DNA of 64,000 nucleotides from JAOEGB01 sp041262585 (GCF_041262585.1 NZ_JBGCBZ010000022.1:62001-126000), one strand, 5' to 3'. Positions 30,473 through 39,488 are shown, counted from the first letter of the stretch. Notes: a model not told the origin generated them from the letters alone. Numbers and translations are program-made.

Positions 30473-33465
30473 GTGTCGCCGCCCTCCCTGCCCGCTCTAT
30501 CTTCATGGGCCGGCCTGATGGCCTCGACCAGCCCCGCGAGGGTGGGATTGTCGTAGTACACGTGCAGCGGCAGATGGATCTTGAGCCGCCTCCGGACCCG
30601 TGAGGCGATCTGGGTGATCGTCAGCGAGTGGCCGCCGAGGTCGAACAGGCTGTCGTCCGGCCCGAAGCCGTCGTGCTTCAGGACCTCCCGCCAGATCGCG
30701 GTGACCTGCTCCGTCAGCCCGTCCGCCGGGCTCTCCTTCTTGTCCTCCCTGTACCGGTCCTCCCTGTACGGTCGGCCGGAGGAGGGCGGCGGCTCGGGGA
30801 GCGCCCCGCGGTCGAGCTTGCCGTTCGGGGTCAGCGGCAGCCGGTCGAGAGCCACGAACGCGGCCGGGATCATGATCGGCGGCAGCCACTTCGCCAGATG
30901 CTCGCGCAGGTCGGGCGCGGCCTCCGGGCTGACGTAGGCGACGAGGCGGTCTCCGTCGACCACGGTCACCGCCGCCTGCGACACCCGGGGATGGGCCATC
31001 AGCCGGGCCTCGATCTCACCCGGCTCGATCCGGTGGCCGCGGATCTTGACCTGATCGTCCATCCGGCCGAGGAACTCGACGGTCCCGTCCGGAAGCCGCC
31101 GCACACGGTCCCCGGTCTTGTAGAGCCGCGCCCCGCTCTCCGGGTCGCGGACGAACCGCTCCGCCGTCAGCTCGGGACGGCCGCGGTAGCCACGCGCGAG
31201 GCCGTCACCGCCGATGTGCAGCTCGCCCGGCAGGCCGACCGGCACCGGCTGGAGCCGCTCGTCGAGCACCCGGATCTCGGTGTTGGCGATCGGCCGCCCG
31301 ATCGAGACGTGCGCGGGCTCCTCCGGGACCTCCCAGATCATCGACCAGATGGTCGTCTCCGTGGGCCCGTAGACGTTCCACAACCGTCCGGTCCTGGCCC
31401 GCAGCTCCCGCGCGAGAGGCGGCGGCAGCGCCTCCCCGCCGCTCAGGGCGTGTACGGCAGGCTCGTCGAACCCGGCGTCCAGCAGCATCCGCCACCCCGA
31501 CGGGGTCGCCTGGACGTGGTTGACCGAGTGGGCGCGGATGAGCCGGAGCAGCTCCTGGGGGTCTCGGACGTCCTCGGCCACGACCACCCGGCCGCCTGTG
31601 ACCAGCGGCAGCAGGATCTCGAGGTTCGCGATGTCGAACGACAGCGAGGTGTGCGCCAGCCAGGTCGTGCCGGCGGCGGTGCGGGCGCCGATGCCGAGTT
31701 CGTCGCGCATGGCGAGCAGCAGGTTGACGAGCGCGGGCCCGGTCACCTCCACGCCCTTGGGGCGGCCGGTCGACCCCGAGGTGTAGATGACGTAGGCCAG
31801 GCCGTCCCGGTCGCCCTGGCTGTCCTGGCCGGGCCGCTGGGCGTCCTCCAGGATGAACGCACGCCGGTCGGCGGGGTGCTCGGGGTCGATCGGAAGGTAG
31901 GCCGCGCCCGCCGCGAGCGCGGCCAGCATGGTCACGACCATCTCCACCGACCGCCGCGACCTGATCGGCACGAGCGTGCCCGGCGTGATGCCCCCGGCCG
32001 TCTCGGTCACGGCTGCGGCCAGCTCGCGGTAGGTGAGCCGTTCGGCGCCGCACACCAGCGCCTCCGCGCCGGGCGTGGCGGCGGCCTGCGCCGCGAAGAG
32101 GGCGGCCACGGTCGCATCGCCGTAATCCGCGGCCTTCCCGCGCAGCGGCCGCTGCTCCGCCTCGTCGAGCAGCGGAAGCTCGGCGAGAGGAGTGTCCGGG
32201 TGCGCCGTCGCGGCTTCGAGGAGGGTGAGCCAGTGCCCCCGGACGCGTTCGACGCTCTCCCGGTCGAGCGAGCTCGTGCCGTACTGCAGGATGACCCCGA
32301 GGTTGTCCGGGCCCTCGACGAGGTGGATCCGCAGCGCGTTCCGGGCCGTGCGGTTGAAGACGACCCAGCCGACCGAGGCCGGGACGCCGGCGAACTCGGG
32401 GGCCGGTTCGCGCCTGCGGTAGGTCAGCGTGACGGGGGCGAGCCCCACCGCGGGCCGCAGGCCGCTGACGACACGCGCGAGCGGCACCGCGCGGTAGGGG
32501 TACATGGCGCGCAGGTCTCGGCGCAACTCCCGGACGAACGATCGGAAGCTCGTCTCCGCCGCCGGCCGGGTGCCGATCGGGACCTCGTTGACGTGGGCGC
32601 CGATGCGGTCACGAGCCGAGGCGTTCCGCGTGCCGAGGTCGACCGCGATGACCGGGCCGGCGTTGCCGTACCGGAAGAGAAGGGCGTGCAGCGAGCCCAG
32701 CAGCAGCTCGAAGCGGCTGACCTCCAGGTCCTCCGCCGCCACCGCGATCCGTTTGCGCAGCTCGGACGGCAGGGAGAACTCCACCGATCCGCCCTCGTCC
32801 ACCTGCGGGACCGGCCCGGACAGCCCGGGGAGGAGCACGTCGGGCGGTTCGGCCCCGTGGTTCATGAACTCGTGCTTCATGAACTCGTGCTTCATGAACT
32901 CGTGCCGCGCCCAGAACTCGCGCGCCTCGGCGACTGGAAGCGGGTCGTCCTCCTCCGGCGGAAGCGCCGGAAGGGCACGGCCGGAGTAGAGCGCCGCCAG
33001 GTCGCGGAGGTAGATGTCGGTCGACTGGCCGTCGAACGCCAGGTGGTGCACCACCACGAGCAGCACGTGGCGGCGCGGCCCCAGCCGGAACAGCGTCCAT
33101 CGGCCGAGTGGCCCGCGCCGCAGGTCGAAGGGCCGGAGGATCTCCCTGTCCAGGGCGGTGGCCGGCTCGTCCTCGCCCACGTCGACGATCACGGGCATGG
33201 GTGGCACGTCTCGCGCCGGGACGAGGTGCGGCGTGCCGTCGCGCTCCGCCACGGCCGACAAGAGCACCGGATGCCGCTCCGCCACGGCCCGGCAGGCGTC
33301 CGCCAGCGCCGCGGCGTCGAGGTCGCCGTCGAACGAGATGGAGAAGGGCATGTGGTAGACCGCGCCCATGCCGCCGAGCTGCTCGTTGAACCAGATCCCG
33401 TTCTGGGCGGAGGACAGCGGCGTGGGTTCAAAAGATATGGGGTCAGGTGTGTGGTCAGGCATCAT
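30469..33465 (-). CDS. NRPS module C-A-T, glycine-type A domain
   Basis: 998 residues: C domain (1-430) with VHHLAFDGQS, A domain (445-890) with IYTSGSTGRPKG, YGPTETT, YKTGDRVRRL and PNGKLDRG, carrier domain (near 943) with DLGGHSLT. The pocket read by eye is D-I-L-Q-L-G-V-I-W-K, one change from the classic glycine code (DILQLGLIWK), so glycine is the predicted substrate. The C domain carries a perfect three-fold 15-bp repeat (EFMKH) in a surface loop (32861-32905), and the A-T linker a two-fold one (30742-30771, YRED). The start lies 11 bases inside the preceding gene. Cytosolic assembly-line protein. Confidence 0.92.
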   Translation of the reverse strand: MMPDHTPDPISFEPTPLSSAQNGIWFNEQLGGMGAVYHMPFSISFDGDLDAAALADACRAVAERHPVLLSAVAERDGTPHLVPARDVPPMPVIVDVGEDEPATALDREILRPFDLRRGPLGRWTLFRLGPRRHVLLVVVHHLAFDGQSTDIYLRDLAALYSGRALPALPPEEDDPLPVAEAREFWARHEFMKHEFMKHEFMNHGAEPPDVLLPGLSGPVPQVDEGGSVEFSLPSELRKRIAVAAEDLEVSRFELLLGSLHALLFRYGNAGPVIAVDLGTRNASARDRIGAHVNEVPIGTRPAAETSFRSFVRELRRDLRAMYPYRAVPLARVVSGLRPAVGLAPVTLTYRRREPAPEFAGVPASVGWVVFNRTARNALRIHLVEGPDNLGVILQYGTSSLDRESVERVRGHWLTLLEAATAHPDTPLAELPLLDEAEQRPLRGKAADYGDATVAALFAAQAAATPGAEALVCGAERLTYRELAAAVTETAGGITPGTLVPIRSRRSVEMVVTMLAALAAGAAYLPIDPEHPADRRAFILEDAQRPGQDSQGDRDGLAYVIYTSGSTGRPKGVEVTGPALVNLLLAMRDELGIGARTAAGTTWLAHTSLSFDIANLEILLPLVTGGRVVVAEDVRDPQELLRLIRAHSVNHVQATPSGWRMLLDAGFDEPAVHALSGGEALPPPLARELRARTGRLWNVYGPTETTIWSMIWEVPEEPAHVSIGRPIANTEIRVLDERLQPVPVGLPGELHIGGDGLARGYRGRPELTAERFVRDPESGARLYKTGDRVRRLPDGTVEFLGRMDDQVKIRGHRIEPGEIEARLMAHPRVSQAAVTVVDGDRLVAYVSPEAAPDLREHLAKWLPPIMIPAAFVALDRLPLTPNGKLDRGALPEPPPSSGRPYREDRYREDKKESPADGLTEQVTAIWREVLKHDGFGPDDSLFDLGGHSLTITQIASRVRRRLKIHLPLHVYYDNPTLAGLVEAIRPAHEDRAGREGGDT
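32861..32905. repeat. 15-bp in-frame repeat, 3 perfect copies, in C domain
   Basis: Unit TTCATGAACTCGTGC, coding EF-M-K/N-H. Perfect identity indicates a recent expansion in a loop of the condensation domain. Confidence 0.95.
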
Positions 33466-36400
33466 GGATGTGCTCCAGCCGGGCCAGGAGGTTCTGGGCG
33501 AGGCGCTCGACCTCCGGCCGGTCGTAGGCGCGCCGGTTGTAGACCAGCCACCCGGTCAGCGAGCCGTCCGGTCCCTCGCTGACCGCGAGCTCCGGCACGC
33601 TGAGATCGGCCTCGCCGGGCGGCAGCGCCCAGTCGAACATCAGCTCGCGGGGCAGCTCGAAGGGGCCCGACTCCAGGCCGGGGAAGTGGGCGGGCCCGCC
33701 CCAGCTCTCGAAACGGAACCAGGCCGGGTGCGGGATCAGGCGGCTGAACTCCTCGTAGGGGTAGAACTGGTGCTCGGCCGCGTCCAATACGGCGGCGCGC
33801 ACTCGTCGCAGCAGCTCGCCGTACGGCGGGCGCCCGCTCGCGTCGACCCGCAGCAGCAGCGGCTGGACGAGGCAGCCCACCAGGACGTCGTCCTCCGGCC
33901 GGACGCGCCCGGGGACGGGGGAGAGGAACACGAGATCGTCCGACCCGGTCCACTCGCGAAGCACCTCGGCCCAGGCCGCGAGGAGCGCCATCGACACCGA
34001 CGCACCGTCCCGGCGAGCCCGCGCGGCCAGCCGTACGGACAGGCCGGCCGGCAGGCGCACGGGGATCGACGTGCCGGTGAAGCGGTCCGCCGGGCGGCGC
34101 GGAGCGGTGAGCGCGGGCGGCGCTCCGTCGAGGACCTTGTGCCAGTACGGCCTGGCCTCCGGCCAGCGGGCCGACGCCCGGGCGTAGACGTCCGCGCAGG
34201 TCGTGGCCTGCGGCGGCAGCGGCGAGCCCGAGTAGGCCAGCCCCAGCTCGCGGAGCAGCACGGCCATCGACCACCCGTCCGACACGAGGTGATGGACCGC
34301 CAGGACGACCACGTGGTCGTCGGTCTCGATCGGGGTGGGGCCCAGATGCGCGACCACCAGGCGGGTCAGCGGTCCCGTCGTCACGTCGAAGGGCCGTTCC
34401 AGCTCCCGTACGGCTATCGCCTCGCCCTCGGCCTCGTCCCGCGCCCAGAGCTCCACGACGTCTGGCGGGCATTCCGGCAGCACTTCTCGCGGCACGGGCG
34501 CGGCGGAGCCGGGAAAGACGGTGGGGCTGGGAAAGACGGTGGAGCTGGGAAAGACGGTGCGCAACGACTCGTGCCGGGCCACGAGCAGGTCCAGCGCGCG
34601 GCGCAGCGCGGGCATGTCCAGCTCGTCCCGGATTCTGAGGGCGACGTTCACCGCCGACACCGCCCGAGGCTCCGGCGTCTCGTACATCCACCGCAGGAAG
34701 TAGGCCTGCAGTGAGCTCAGCGGTGTCGCGTTTCCAGAAGCCGCCGTGGGCCGGGGCTCCGGATTCGCCCCGCTGTGCCTGGGCGTCGCCGCGCGCACGC
34801 GTAGAGCCTGGTCGGCGAGGACCGGGGCGTCGAAGGCCAGCGACGGCCCCAGCTCGGCGCCGAAGGCGTCGGACGCCAGCGAGGCGAGCTGGGTGGCCTT
34901 CATCGAGTCGCCGCCGAGGGCGAAGAAGTCGTCGTCGGCCGTCACGTCACGGGCGCCGAGCAGGGTGGCCCAGATCTCCGCCAGCGTCGTCTCGTCCGGC
35001 GTGGCGGGGGGACGCCCCTCGCGCCGCCCGGGGAGAGGCCCGGAGATATGTTCCGCGAACAGCGTGCGCAGCTCCCGCTTGACCACCTTGCCGTTGTCGT
35101 TGCGGGGAAGCGACTCCACGACGAGCACCCGCGCGGGCACCTCGTGCCGCGCCAGCCTGCCGGTGAGGAAGCCGCGCAGCTCGGCCGGGGAGACCGGCTC
35201 CCGCGCCACCACCGCGGCGGCGGGGACCATCCCCATGACCGGGTGCGGGACGCCCAGCACGGCGGCCTCGGCGACGGCGGGATGTTCGTAGAGCGCGGTC
35301 TCCACCTGGAGCGTCGACACCTTCAGGCCGCCCGACTTGATGACGTCGCTCTCCCGGTCGACCAGGAAGAGGTAGCCCTCCTCGTCGAGGTAGCCGAGGT
35401 CGCCCATCCGGACCCAGCCGTTCCTGAAGACCTCGGCGCCGGCCCGCGGGTCGCCGAAATAGGAGCGCGGGGCGCCCGGTGAGCGCAGCCACACCTCCCC
35501 GGTCTCCCCGGCCGGCAGACGCCTGCCCGCCTTGTCGGCGATCATGAGCTCTCCGTCGCCGGGTCGGCCGACCGAGGCGGGCCGGTCCGGATCGACGATC
35601 ATGGTGGTCTGCGCGGGAACGGCCTCCGTGGACGTGTAGTAGTTGACGATCGTCGCGTTCGGGAAGGCGTCGGCCAGCGAGAGGGCGACCGGCGCGGGGA
35701 GGGCGGCCGCCGACGAGCTGAGCAACTGCACGCTCGACAGGTCGCGCCGGTCGTGGACGCCCGCGTTCAGCAGGTCGATCGCCATCGAGGGCACCAGGAA
35801 CACCGTGCCGACGCCGTACGCCTCGATCAGCCGGCCGAACAGCTCCGCCTCGAACCGGGGAACGGCGATCACCGCCGGATGCGCGACCAGCGCGTCCACC
35901 AGCATCATCTGACCCGCGTTGGTCCCGATCGGGAAGGCGTGCAGCAGGTGCTCGGAGTGGGCGTATCTCCGCTGGGGAGGGTCGGGACGCTGGCCGTAGG
36001 CCAGGTTGGCATGGCTCGCGGCCACCCCCTTGGGCGTGCCGGTCGTGCCCGACGTGTAGATGATCTGCGCGAGGTCGCCGGCAGCGGGAGCGGGGGCGTC
36101 CGGCGCGAGGCTCCTGGGGGAGAGGCCGAGGCTTCCCGGCGTGGCCGTCCATCCCGGTACGGCCGGCGGTGTGGAACCCGGCTCGTGGACGAGGCCCGCC
36201 GCCGAGCAGCGGGCCATGAGGTCGCTCACCTCCGCCGGGGCCAGCCAGGCCGACAGCGGCACGGCGACGCCGCCGGCCTTGAGCACCCCGAGGAAGGTGA
36301 CGGCGTAGTCGATCCAGCTCTCGCCGCCGAACAGCAGCCCGACCCGGTCCCCGCGCCGGAGCCCGCGGCCCGGCAACCCGGCCGCGACCGCGCCCGATCG

Positions 36401-36559
36401 CGTTTCCCATTCCCCGAAGGTCAGCTCACCGAGCGCCGGGTCGCCCGTGCCTGCGCCCGGGACGATGAGCGCGACGCGGTCCGGCTCCACCGAGGCGCGC
36501 GCCGCCAGCAACGCGGGCAGCGTCGTGGGCGTCACCGTAGGCGTCACTGTAGGCGTCAC
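33455..36559 (-). CDS. NRPS-like starter: acyl/aryl-acid adenylation domain - carrier - condensation domain
   Basis: 1034 residues. The adenylation domain (10-510) is of the acyl-CoA-ligase/aryl-acid type rather than the amino-acid type: IIYTSGTTGTPKG, YYTSTE in place of YGPTE, MGDLGYLDEEG, DRESDVIKSGGLKVS and NGKVVKREL; there is no canonical amino-acid pocket. The carrier domain (near 551) has ALGGDSMK and the condensation domain (640-1034) has VHHLVSDGWS. It would load a carboxylic acid onto its own carrier. The condensation domain at the end is followed in the next protein by another condensation domain, which is unusual. Start GTG at 36559 overlaps the glycosyltransferase stop (GTGA); two more in-frame GTGs 12 and 24 bases downstream are equally spaced by the repeat. 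An 18-bp triple repeat (34511-34559) lengthens a loop of the C domain. Confidence 0.87.
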   Translation of the reverse strand: MTPTVTPTVTPTTLPALLAARASVEPDRVALIVPGAGTGDPALGELTFGEWETRSGAVAAGLPGRGLRRGDRVGLLFGGESWIDYAVTFLGVLKAGGVAVPLSAWLAPAEVSDLMARCSAAGLVHEPGSTPPAVPGWTATPGSLGLSPRSLAPDAPAPAAGDLAQIIYTSGTTGTPKGVAASHANLAYGQRPDPPQRRYAHSEHLLHAFPIGTNAGQMMLVDALVAHPAVIAVPRFEAELFGRLIEAYGVGTVFLVPSMAIDLLNAGVHDRRDLSSVQLLSSSAAALPAPVALSLADAFPNATIVNYYTSTEAVPAQTTMIVDPDRPASVGRPGDGELMIADKAGRRLPAGETGEVWLRSPGAPRSYFGDPRAGAEVFRNGWVRMGDLGYLDEEGYLFLVDRESDVIKSGGLKVSTLQVETALYEHPAVAEAAVLGVPHPVMGMVPAAAVVAREPVSPAELRGFLTGRLARHEVPARVLVVESLPRNDNGKVVKRELRTLFAEHISGPLPGRREGRPPATPDETTLAEIWATLLGARDVTADDDFFALGGDSMKATQLASLASDAFGAELGPSLAFDAPVLADQALRVRAATPRHSGANPEPRPTAASGNATPLSSLQAYFLRWMYETPEPRAVSAVNVALRIRDELDMPALRRALDLLVARHESLRTVFPSSTVFPSPTVFPGSAAPVPREVLPECPPDVVELWARDEAEGEAIAVRELERPFDVTTGPLTRLVVAHLGPTPIETDDHVVVLAVHHLVSDGWSMAVLLRELGLAYSGSPLPPQATTCADVYARASARWPEARPYWHKVLDGAPPALTAPRRPADRFTGTSIPVRLPAGLSVRLAARARRDGASVSMALLAAWAEVLREWTGSDDLVFLSPVPGRVRPEDDVLVGCLVQPLLLRVDASGRPPYGELLRRVRAAVLDAAEHQFYPYEEFSRLIPHPAWFRFESWGGPAHFPGLESGPFELPRELMFDWALPPGEADLSVPELAVSEGPDGSLTGWLVYNRRAYDRPEVERLAQNLLARLEHIHDA
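34511..34559. repeat. 18-bp in-frame repeat, about 3 copies, in C domain
   Basis: Unit GGGAAAGACGGTGGGGCT with one substitution and a partial third copy; codes a Phe-Pro-Ser-Pro-Thr-Val type repeat. Confidence 0.9.
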
Positions 36560-36566
36560 CGTGGGC
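36531..36566. repeat. 12-bp repeat, 3 copies, over the junction of glycosyltransferase stop and NRPS start
   Basis: Units of GTCACYGTRGGC. On the minus strand each unit gives both a GTG start codon for the NRPS frame and a TGA in the glycosyltransferase frame, so stop and start are multiplied together. Confidence 0.92.
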
Positions 36567-38475
36567 CTCCTTCCCGCTGGAGCAGCACGGACGCGCTGGG
36601 CTCGTATCCCGTCTTCCACAAATGGGCCAAAGTGAGCACCAGGGGCAGCGACCGGTCCGGGGACAGCAGGTCGGCGTGCTTGCGCAGCAGGTGCTGAAGC
36701 AGCTCCAGCCGCAGTCCGTTGCTCGTGCTGAACGTCATCGACTCGGCATGGCGGCGGTAGAGCTGGCCCTCGATCGGCAGGATGTCGGAGTCGTAGCCCG
36801 CCTTGTGCAGGCGGATGTAGAGGTCCCAGTCCTCGTACGCGGGGAGCGCGGCGTCGTAGCCGCCGACCTCCAGGAGCGCGTCCCTGCGGAACATGCCGGT
36901 CGCCCGCGGGTGGGTGTTCAGCACCAGGCTGAGCCCCGGTACGTGGCCCACCGGCACGTGGGTGAACTCCAGCAGCCCGAAGTAGCGCAGGTAGCCGGCC
37001 ACGTAGCCGAGGTCGGGATGCCGTTCCATCGCCCGTACGGCGGGGCCGATGAAGCCGGGCGGCAGGAGGTCGTCGGCGTCCAGGGGCACGATGTACCGCC
37101 CGGCGGCCTTGTCCACCCCGGCGTTCCGGGCGGCCGGCAGGCCCGCGTTGGCCTGCCGTACCTTCGTGACGCCGTGCAGGGAGTCGAACGCCTGGATCGT
37201 CTCGGGGTCGGTCGAACCGTCGTCGACCACGAGGATCTCCACGTCGGGGTAGTCGCTTCGCCGTACCGACTCGACGGCCTCCTGGACGTATCGGCCCTGG
37301 TCGTGGAGGGGGATGACCACGGTCACCAGGCAGCCGGGCGCGCGGCGCGCGGGCGCCGCCACCACCGGCCGCGCGCGGACCGGCACGGCCGCGGCGGCGC
37401 GCTTGCCCGGAGTGGGCCGGACGGCGGGCCGCACCGGATCCACCGAGGGGCGGGCCACGGCGTCGAGGATCGCGCCGGCCAGCCGGTCCGGATCGCCGGG
37501 AGGCACGATACGCACGCCGTCCAGCAGGTCGGCCGCCGTGCTGCCGTGCGCCGCGATGACCGGGTAGCCCAGCGCCGCCGCGAGGGCGGCGGTGCCGGGC
37601 GGCTCGCAGGCCGACTCCGGGAGCACGCACGGCGTGCCGGGAACCGGCAGCGTGCCGATGTCCTCCGTCCGGACGGGACCGCCGTAGACGACCCTGTCCC
37701 GCAGCGCCGGAGGCAGCATCCGGCGCAGGTGGTCCCAGTAGGAACGGCCCACCGGGTCGGTCGGCGTGTCGTCGCCGCGCAGCGTGAACCGCAGATCCGG
37801 GTCCTTGCCCGCCGCCCGCTCGGCGGCCCGCAGGAACGCCTCCACCCCCGACCCCGGGTAGAGGGCGCCGAGCCGCAGCACCGTCCGCTCCTCCGACATC
37901 CCCTTGCCGGGCAGGTCGGGAGGCGACGGCCGCCGCAGGGTGACCGGGCGGGACGAGGTGCGGGCCACCGCCACCGACTCGGCGATGAGAACGTCGGCCC
38001 GTGCCCGGCAGTAGCCCTCCGCGAACTCGGCGATCATGCTCTGGTAGGTGACGGGCCGATGCGCTCCCGGACCCGACCTGGCGCCCGCCCCTGTCGCTGA
38101 CAGCCAGGGTGTGAGCGTCACCGCGATCGTGGCCGGCGCGAACTCGCCGAGCAGCCGCCGCGCGCGGAGCACGGTGAGCGCCTCCCCGCCGGCGTCGGAG
38201 AACTCGATCACGTCGAACGGCCCGTGCTCGCGCAGGGTGTCGTAGACCCGGTCGGCGTACTCGAGCTGCTCGGTGAAATAGCGGTGGTCCGGGCGCGGAG
38301 GGCTCAGGCGCACCCACGTGAGGGGTGGCCGGAGGCGGGAGCCGGGCAGCGCCTCACTGACAAGGCACACCTCGTGCCCCTGCCCCGCCTGGGCGAGCGC
38401 GGTGGCGAACACCTGGGCGCCGGTGCCCGTCGCCCGATCGGCGGCGAGGTCGCGGCAGACGTGGGCGATCCGCAT
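36556..38475 (-). CDS. Fused two-domain glycosyltransferase (GT-B-like plus GT2)
   Basis: 639 residues. Residues 1-370 look like a GT4-type (GT-B) glycosyltransferase: RIAHVCRDL start, GTGAQVFATALAQAGHEV, and a C-terminal half with nucleotide-sugar-like E-rich segment LPESACEPPG. Residues 400-620 are a GT2 (GT-A) domain with VTVVIPLHDQGRYVQEAVES, VVDDGSTD, PLDADD (the DxD metal motif), and a late EDWD acid. The linker (370-395) is Ala/Pro/Arg-rich. Both halves lack a signal peptide; cytosolic. ATG at 38475 overlaps the dehydrogenase stop (TGATG). Inside the NRPS operon, so it may glycosylate the peptide or its acyl group; donor unknown. Confidence 0.85.
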   Translation of the reverse strand: MRIAHVCRDLAADRATGTGAQVFATALAQAGQGHEVCLVSEALPGSRLRPPLTWVRLSPPRPDHRYFTEQLEYADRVYDTLREHGPFDVIEFSDAGGEALTVLRARRLLGEFAPATIAVTLTPWLSATGAGARSGPGAHRPVTYQSMIAEFAEGYCRARADVLIAESVAVARTSSRPVTLRRPSPPDLPGKGMSEERTVLRLGALYPGSGVEAFLRAAERAAGKDPDLRFTLRGDDTPTDPVGRSYWDHLRRMLPPALRDRVVYGGPVRTEDIGTLPVPGTPCVLPESACEPPGTAALAAALGYPVIAAHGSTAADLLDGVRIVPPGDPDRLAGAILDAVARPSVDPVRPAVRPTPGKRAAAAVPVRARPVVAAPARRAPGCLVTVVIPLHDQGRYVQEAVESVRRSDYPDVEILVVDDGSTDPETIQAFDSLHGVTKVRQANAGLPAARNAGVDKAAGRYIVPLDADDLLPPGFIGPAVRAMERHPDLGYVAGYLRYFGLLEFTHVPVGHVPGLSLVLNTHPRATGMFRRDALLEVGGYDAALPAYEDWDLYIRLHKAGYDSDILPIEGQLYRRHAESMTFSTSNGLRLELLQHLLRKHADLLSPDRSLPLVLTLAHLWKTGYEPSASVLLQREGGPR

Positions 38476-39488
38476 CAGGCGGCGTCCCACAGGAAGGCGA
38501 CGCCCATCGTCTCGCCGCGGCGCTCGTTGACGAGCCGGTACGCCTCGGGCGCGTCCCGCCAGGAGAAGCGATGGGTGATCAGGCCGGAGCAGTCCAGCGA
38601 TCCGCGCTCCATCATGCCGAGCACGTAGCGCAGCAGCCGCGGCTCGTCCCAGCCGGGCCGGTCGTGCGTGTCGTGGACCGCCGTGACCGTCAGCCCCTTG
38701 GTCATGACCTCAGAGGACAGGCGCTGCGCCCCCGGATGGCCGGTGTCCCCGAGCAGGACCACCGTGCCGTAACGCCCGGCGAGGGCGAGCGCGCTCCTGA
38801 AGACCTCGGCGTTGCCGGTGGCGTCGACGACGACCTCGGGCGGTCCGCCGATCGCGTCGAGCACCGCGGGGGCCGCCTCGCTCACCGTCGCCTCGACGAG
38901 GTGCGTCGCGCCCCCGGCCGCCGCGAACCTCAGGCGTTCCCGTGACGGGCAGACCACCACGATGGATTCGCAACCGGCGGCGGACGCCCAGCGGACGGCC
39001 ATCTGCCCCACCGGTCCGGCGCCGATGACGACGAGCCGCTGGCCGAGCCGGAACGGCGTCCGGTGCGCTGCCCGGAAGCCGATCTTGGCGAGGCCCGCCC
39101 ACACGGCCTGCTCGTCATCCACCTTGTCCGGGATCGGGTTGACGGCCGCGCTCGGCACGGTGAAGCGGGAGCCGTGCCCGGCGCGATGGAACACCCGGAC
39201 TCCCTCAGCGAGCCCGGACACCTCCGGCCCCACGGCGTCGACCACCCCGACGGTCAGGTAGCCCGGATGGAAGGGCAGCGTGCCCCACGCCGCGAAGTGC
39301 GTGCCGCGGGAGAAGTCGCCGTTGAAGACGATGTTCTCGGTGCCGGTCGACATGAGCGTGAGCGTGCTGGTCACCCGCACCTCTCCCGGGCCGGGGTCCG
39401 GAGCCTCGTGCGGCCACGGCTCGACCACGCCCCGTTCGGGAAAGACCAGGCGGACGTCCGTCATCCCGGCGCCCATCGCGTGTCCCAT
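38475..39488 (-). CDS. MDR-family dehydrogenase without the catalytic zinc motif
   Basis: 337 residues. The nucleotide-binding Rossmann motif GAGPVGQMAVR and a DATGNAEVF segment identify a medium-chain dehydrogenase. The N-terminal domain lacks the GHE and Cys ligands expected of zinc alcohol dehydrogenases (PFHPGYLTVGVVDAVG instead), as in zinc-free BchC-like members. Three possible ATG starts (39488, 39476, 39464); 39488 forms TGATG with the preceding stop. It probably oxidises or reduces a sugar or polyol precursor together with the adjacent Gfo/Idh/MocA protein; the substrate is inferred only from neighbours. Confidence 0.83.
   Translation of the reverse strand: MGHAMGAGMTDVRLVFPERGVVEPWPHEAPDPGPGEVRVTSTLTLMSTGTENIVFNGDFSRGTHFAAWGTLPFHPGYLTVGVVDAVGPEVSGLAEGVRVFHRAGHGSRFTVPSAAVNPIPDKVDDEQAVWAGLAKIGFRAAHRTPFRLGQRLVVIGAGPVGQMAVRWASAAGCESIVVVCPSRERLRFAAAGGATHLVEATVSEAAPAVLDAIGGPPEVVVDATGNAEVFRSALALAGRYGTVVLLGDTGHPGAQRLSSEVMTKGLTVTAVHDTHDRPGWDEPRLLRYVLGMMERGSLDCSGLITHRFSWRDAPEAYRLVNERRGETMGVAFLWDAA

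Noticed and set aside
36410..38317. Extension of the acyl-ligase protein to 1620 residues upstream
   Set aside because: The upstream 590 codons are an off-frame reading of the glycosyltransferase gene, which has clear GT motifs in another frame.
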